DNA from: Pigmentiphaga sp. NML080357
GTDB lineage: Bacteria > Pseudomonadota > Gammaproteobacteria > Burkholderiales > Burkholderiaceae_B
DNA: 64,000 bases
Assembly (NCBI RefSeq): GCF_002188465.1
Contig: NZ_NINW01000050.1
Location: forward strand, 1 to 64,000
Direction: 5' to 3'
Shown here: positions 62,334-64,000 of the stretch, in pieces
How the letters are laid out: each line of letters starts with the position of its first letter
Numbering within the stretch: the first letter of the stretch is position 1
Translations under genes and position numbers: made by a program
Notes under the pieces: model-generated
Told to the model about the DNA's origin: nothing
What the model saw: the letters and a program-made list of their open reading frames with translations, nothing else
Databases searched by the model: none

Positions 62334-62920
62334 GACCGTTCGGCCCCCGCGTCGGTTTCGCGCTTGGCGATGTCCTGGGCGGACATTTCCTCGGGCTGCT
62401 TGATATGGCGGCCGAGGTAGATCGACTGCAATACGACGAAGACCAGCAGCAATCCGAAGATGCCGAATACCTTGAAGCTGACCCAGGTTTCGGTGGGCCA
62501 GTTGTAGGCGACGTACAGGTTGAGGCCGCCTACCGCGGTGAAGAACAGGACCCAGGCGAGGTTGAGCCGGTTCCAGATGGCGTCGGGCAGCTGGATCTGC
62601 TTGCCCAGCATGCTGCGCAGGAAGTTGCGCTTGAGCAGCAGCTGGCCGCCCGCCAGCACGACGGCGAACAGCCAGTAGAGCACGGTGGGCTTCCATTTGA
62701 TGAAGACCTCGTCGTGCAGGAACAGGGTCGCGCCGCCGAATACCACGATGATGGCGAGGTTGATCCAGTGCATGGGCTCGATCTGCTTGCGGCGAGCCAG
62801 CAGCCAGACGATCTGCAGCACGCTGGCCGCCATGGCCACGCCGGTCGCGACGTAGATGTCGGCGAATTTATAGGCGGCGAAGAAGAGCAGCAGCGGGAAA
62901 AGGTCGAACAGTAGTTTCAT
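62330..62920 (-). CDS. yciB: Inner membrane-spanning protein YciB (septation protein A)
   Basis: A 196-residue integral membrane protein with about five transmembrane helices (for example LLFDLFPLLLFFAAYKFAD, INLAIIVVFGGATLFLHD, VLYWLFAVVLAGGQLLL, FGLLLVFVVLQSIYLG). The family motif FIKWKPTVLYW is at about residue 73. YciB/IspZ influences septation and envelope synthesis and interacts with cell-elongation and division proteins. The charged C-terminus is cytosolic. It precedes and overlaps the BolA gene. Confidence 0.94.
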   Translation of the reverse strand: MKLLFDLFPLLLFFAAYKFADIYVATGVAMAASVLQIVWLLARRKQIEPMHWINLAIIVVFGGATLFLHDEVFIKWKPTVLYWLFAVVLAGGQLLLKRNFLRSMLGKQIQLPDAIWNRLNLAWVLFFTAVGGLNLYVAYNWPTETWVSFKVFGIFGLLLVFVVLQSIYLGRHIKQPEEMSAQDIAKRETDAGAERS

Positions 62921-63042
62921 TGAGGTCGCGAGCGTCCTGGGTGCGGGATTGAGACAGGGAAAGCGTCGTTTTGTCCAAGGCCTGCCGCGCCAGGCATTGG
63001 GCCGACAGTCTGCGTGCGAGGCGCTTTCCCCTTGGAGGAAGA

Positions 63043-63453
63043 CTAAGACTCACTAAATGGTTCGAATTTCAACGACACCGAATTGATGCAATAACGAAGC
63101 CCGGTCGGGGGCGGGCCGTCTTCGAATACGTGGCCCAGGTGGGCATCGCAGACGTTGCACAGTATTTCGGTGCGCACCATGCCGTGGCTGGTATCGAGTT
63201 CCTCGCGCACGTTGTCAGGGTCGAGAGGAGCGAAGTAGCTGGGCCAGCCGCAGGCCGATTCGAACTTGGTGTCCGAGGCGAAAAGCGGGGTGCCGCAGGC
63301 GACGCAGCGATAGATGCCCGGTTCTCGATGGTTCCAGTATTCACCGGTGAAGGCGCGCTCGGTGGCTTTTTCGCGTGCCACCGCGTATTGCATGGGGGTG
63401 AGCAGGGTGCGCCATTCGGCGTCGGATTTCTTGACTTTGGGCCTGTCGGACAT
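63043..63453 (-). CDS. msrB: Peptide methionine (R)-S-oxide reductase
   Basis: A 136-residue MsrB reducing methionine-R-sulfoxide in proteins with thioredoxin. Two zinc-binding pairs are seen, [11 protein letters not shown] and [14 protein letters not shown]. The substrate-site residues are in [13 protein letters not shown] and the catalytic Cys is in [10 protein letters not shown] (about 122). There is no signal peptide, so it is cytosolic. It is 8 bases downstream of the selO stop in the same direction, so the two are co-transcribed. YciB follows 122 bases later. Confidence 0.96.
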   Translation of the reverse strand: MSDRPKVKKSDAEWRTLLTPMQYAVAREKATERAFTGEYWNHREPGIYRCVACGTPLFASDTKFESACGWPSYFAPLDPDNVREELDTSHGMVRTEILCNVCDAHLGHVFEDGPPPTGLRYCINSVSLKFEPFSES

Positions 63454-63461
63454 GGTCTACC

Positions 63462-64000
63462 TCATGAAGAGCAGCTGACTTGGAGAGAGCCCGCCCAGTC
63501 GGGTGGCACGCGGGCGTAGCTTTCGTAGCCGGGCCGTTCCGTGTAGGGGTCGCGCAGCAATTGCAGCAGCCGGTCGATTTCGCTCGGGTCGCGTTCCTTT
63601 GCGGCGCGGATCGCGAGCTCCGCCAGATGGTTGCGCAGCACGTACAGCGGATTGACGCGATGCATGGCCGCCGCCCGTTCGGCGTCGGGGCGGCCGTCCT
63701 GGCGTACGCGTTCACGGTAGCCCGCCAGCCATGCGCGGGCCGCTTCGCGATCGGCATACAGATCCTCGAAGGTCTCGGCGTCGGGAGCAGGCGCGGGGGC
63801 GCCGTCGGCGGTGGCGACCTCGGCCAGGCGGCGGAAGCTGAGGGTGAAATCGGCGCGGTTGTGATGCATGACGGACCACAGCCCGTTGAGGAGTTCCTCG
63901 TCGCCGGCCTGCCATTGCCTGAACCCCAGCTTGGCGGCCATTTTGCGGTGGAAGGCGTCGACGAACGTAGCCTCGTAGCCGGCTAGCGCGGCGCGCAGGG
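63462..64000 (-). CDS. selO: Protein adenylyltransferase SelO, C-terminal part
   Basis: The C-terminal 178 or so residues of a SelO/YdiU (UPF0061) pseudokinase-fold enzyme that AMPylates proteins in redox control. The frame runs through the right edge of the window (upstream residues ...ALAGYEATFVDAFHRK are in frame), so the start lies outside. The Met at 63941 is internal. Recognisable parts are KLGFRQWQAGDEELLNGLW, RVNPLYVLRNHLAELAI and the Cys-containing end SLQVSCSS, close to the usual VSCSS terminus. msrB follows after 8 bases, a fitting pair since both are redox-linked. Confidence 0.93.
   Translation of the reverse strand, partial: LRAALAGYEATFVDAFHRKMAAKLGFRQWQAGDEELLNGLWSVMHHNRADFTLSFRRLAEVATADGAPAPAPDAETFEDLYADREAARAWLAGYRERVRQDGRPDAERAAAMHRVNPLYVLRNHLAELAIRAAKERDPSEIDRLLQLLRDPYTERPGYESYARVPPDWAGSLQVSCSS

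Overview
The window looks like chromosomal DNA of a GC-rich betaproteobacterium of the Alcaligenaceae, most likely a Bordetella outside the pertussis group or a close Achromobacter-like relative. The support is an orphan Bug-type solute receptor, an FNR homologue resembling Bordetella Btr, a Par27-type parvulin, the dapC-dapD-dapE cluster, the tig-clpP-clpX-lon-hupB-ppiD block and Bordetella-style trimeric porins. I see no phage, insertion sequence, CRISPR array or rRNA.

Layout. 1-9.1 kb is a catabolic island: an aldehyde dehydrogenase, a divergent RidA, then nitroreductase, FadR-type GntR regulator, 2-hydroxyacid dehydrogenase, IlvD/Edd dehydratase, three-His cupin and Bug receptor, followed by a LysR regulator. 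Three sites of one palindromic motif (TTRT-NNN-AYAA) lie at its promoters and probably bind the GntR protein. 9.1-13.4 kb carries a SapC-family protein, allophanate hydrolase, an FNR-type regulator and a LysR regulator. 13.4-18.2 kb is a light-sensing operon: bacteriophytochrome kinase, single-domain response regulator, hybrid kinase. 18.3-31.2 kb is mostly purine-ring catabolism: a NitT/TauT-type ABC importer, a class II amidotransferase, a fused OHCU decarboxylase-allantoate amidohydrolase, PuuE allantoinase, hydroxyisourate hydrolase, a LysR regulator and xdhABC. No urate oxidase is present.

31.2-38.4 kb runs leftward: dapC, dapD, dapE, prmB, an ABC-F ATPase, plus an orphan winged-helix regulator. 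38.8-49.5 kb is the protein-quality block with tRNA-Leu(UAG), tig, clpP, clpX, lon, hupB, tRNA-Val(UAC), nadA and ppiD. 49.6-58.2 kb holds tesA, an ABC ATPase, nnr, dadA and purL. 58.3-64 kb holds two tandem porins, Par27, a BolA protein, yciB, msrB and the 3' part of selO.

The most notable non-coding signals are: the three-site GntR regulon; two tandem palindromes on the nadA promoter; a five-copy GC-rich dispersed repeat at 34-43 kb, two copies of which form short ORFs chained by ATGA overlaps between dapE and prmB; and a conserved promoter/leader block upstream of both porins. Most of the window is otherwise ordinary housekeeping and catabolic content.
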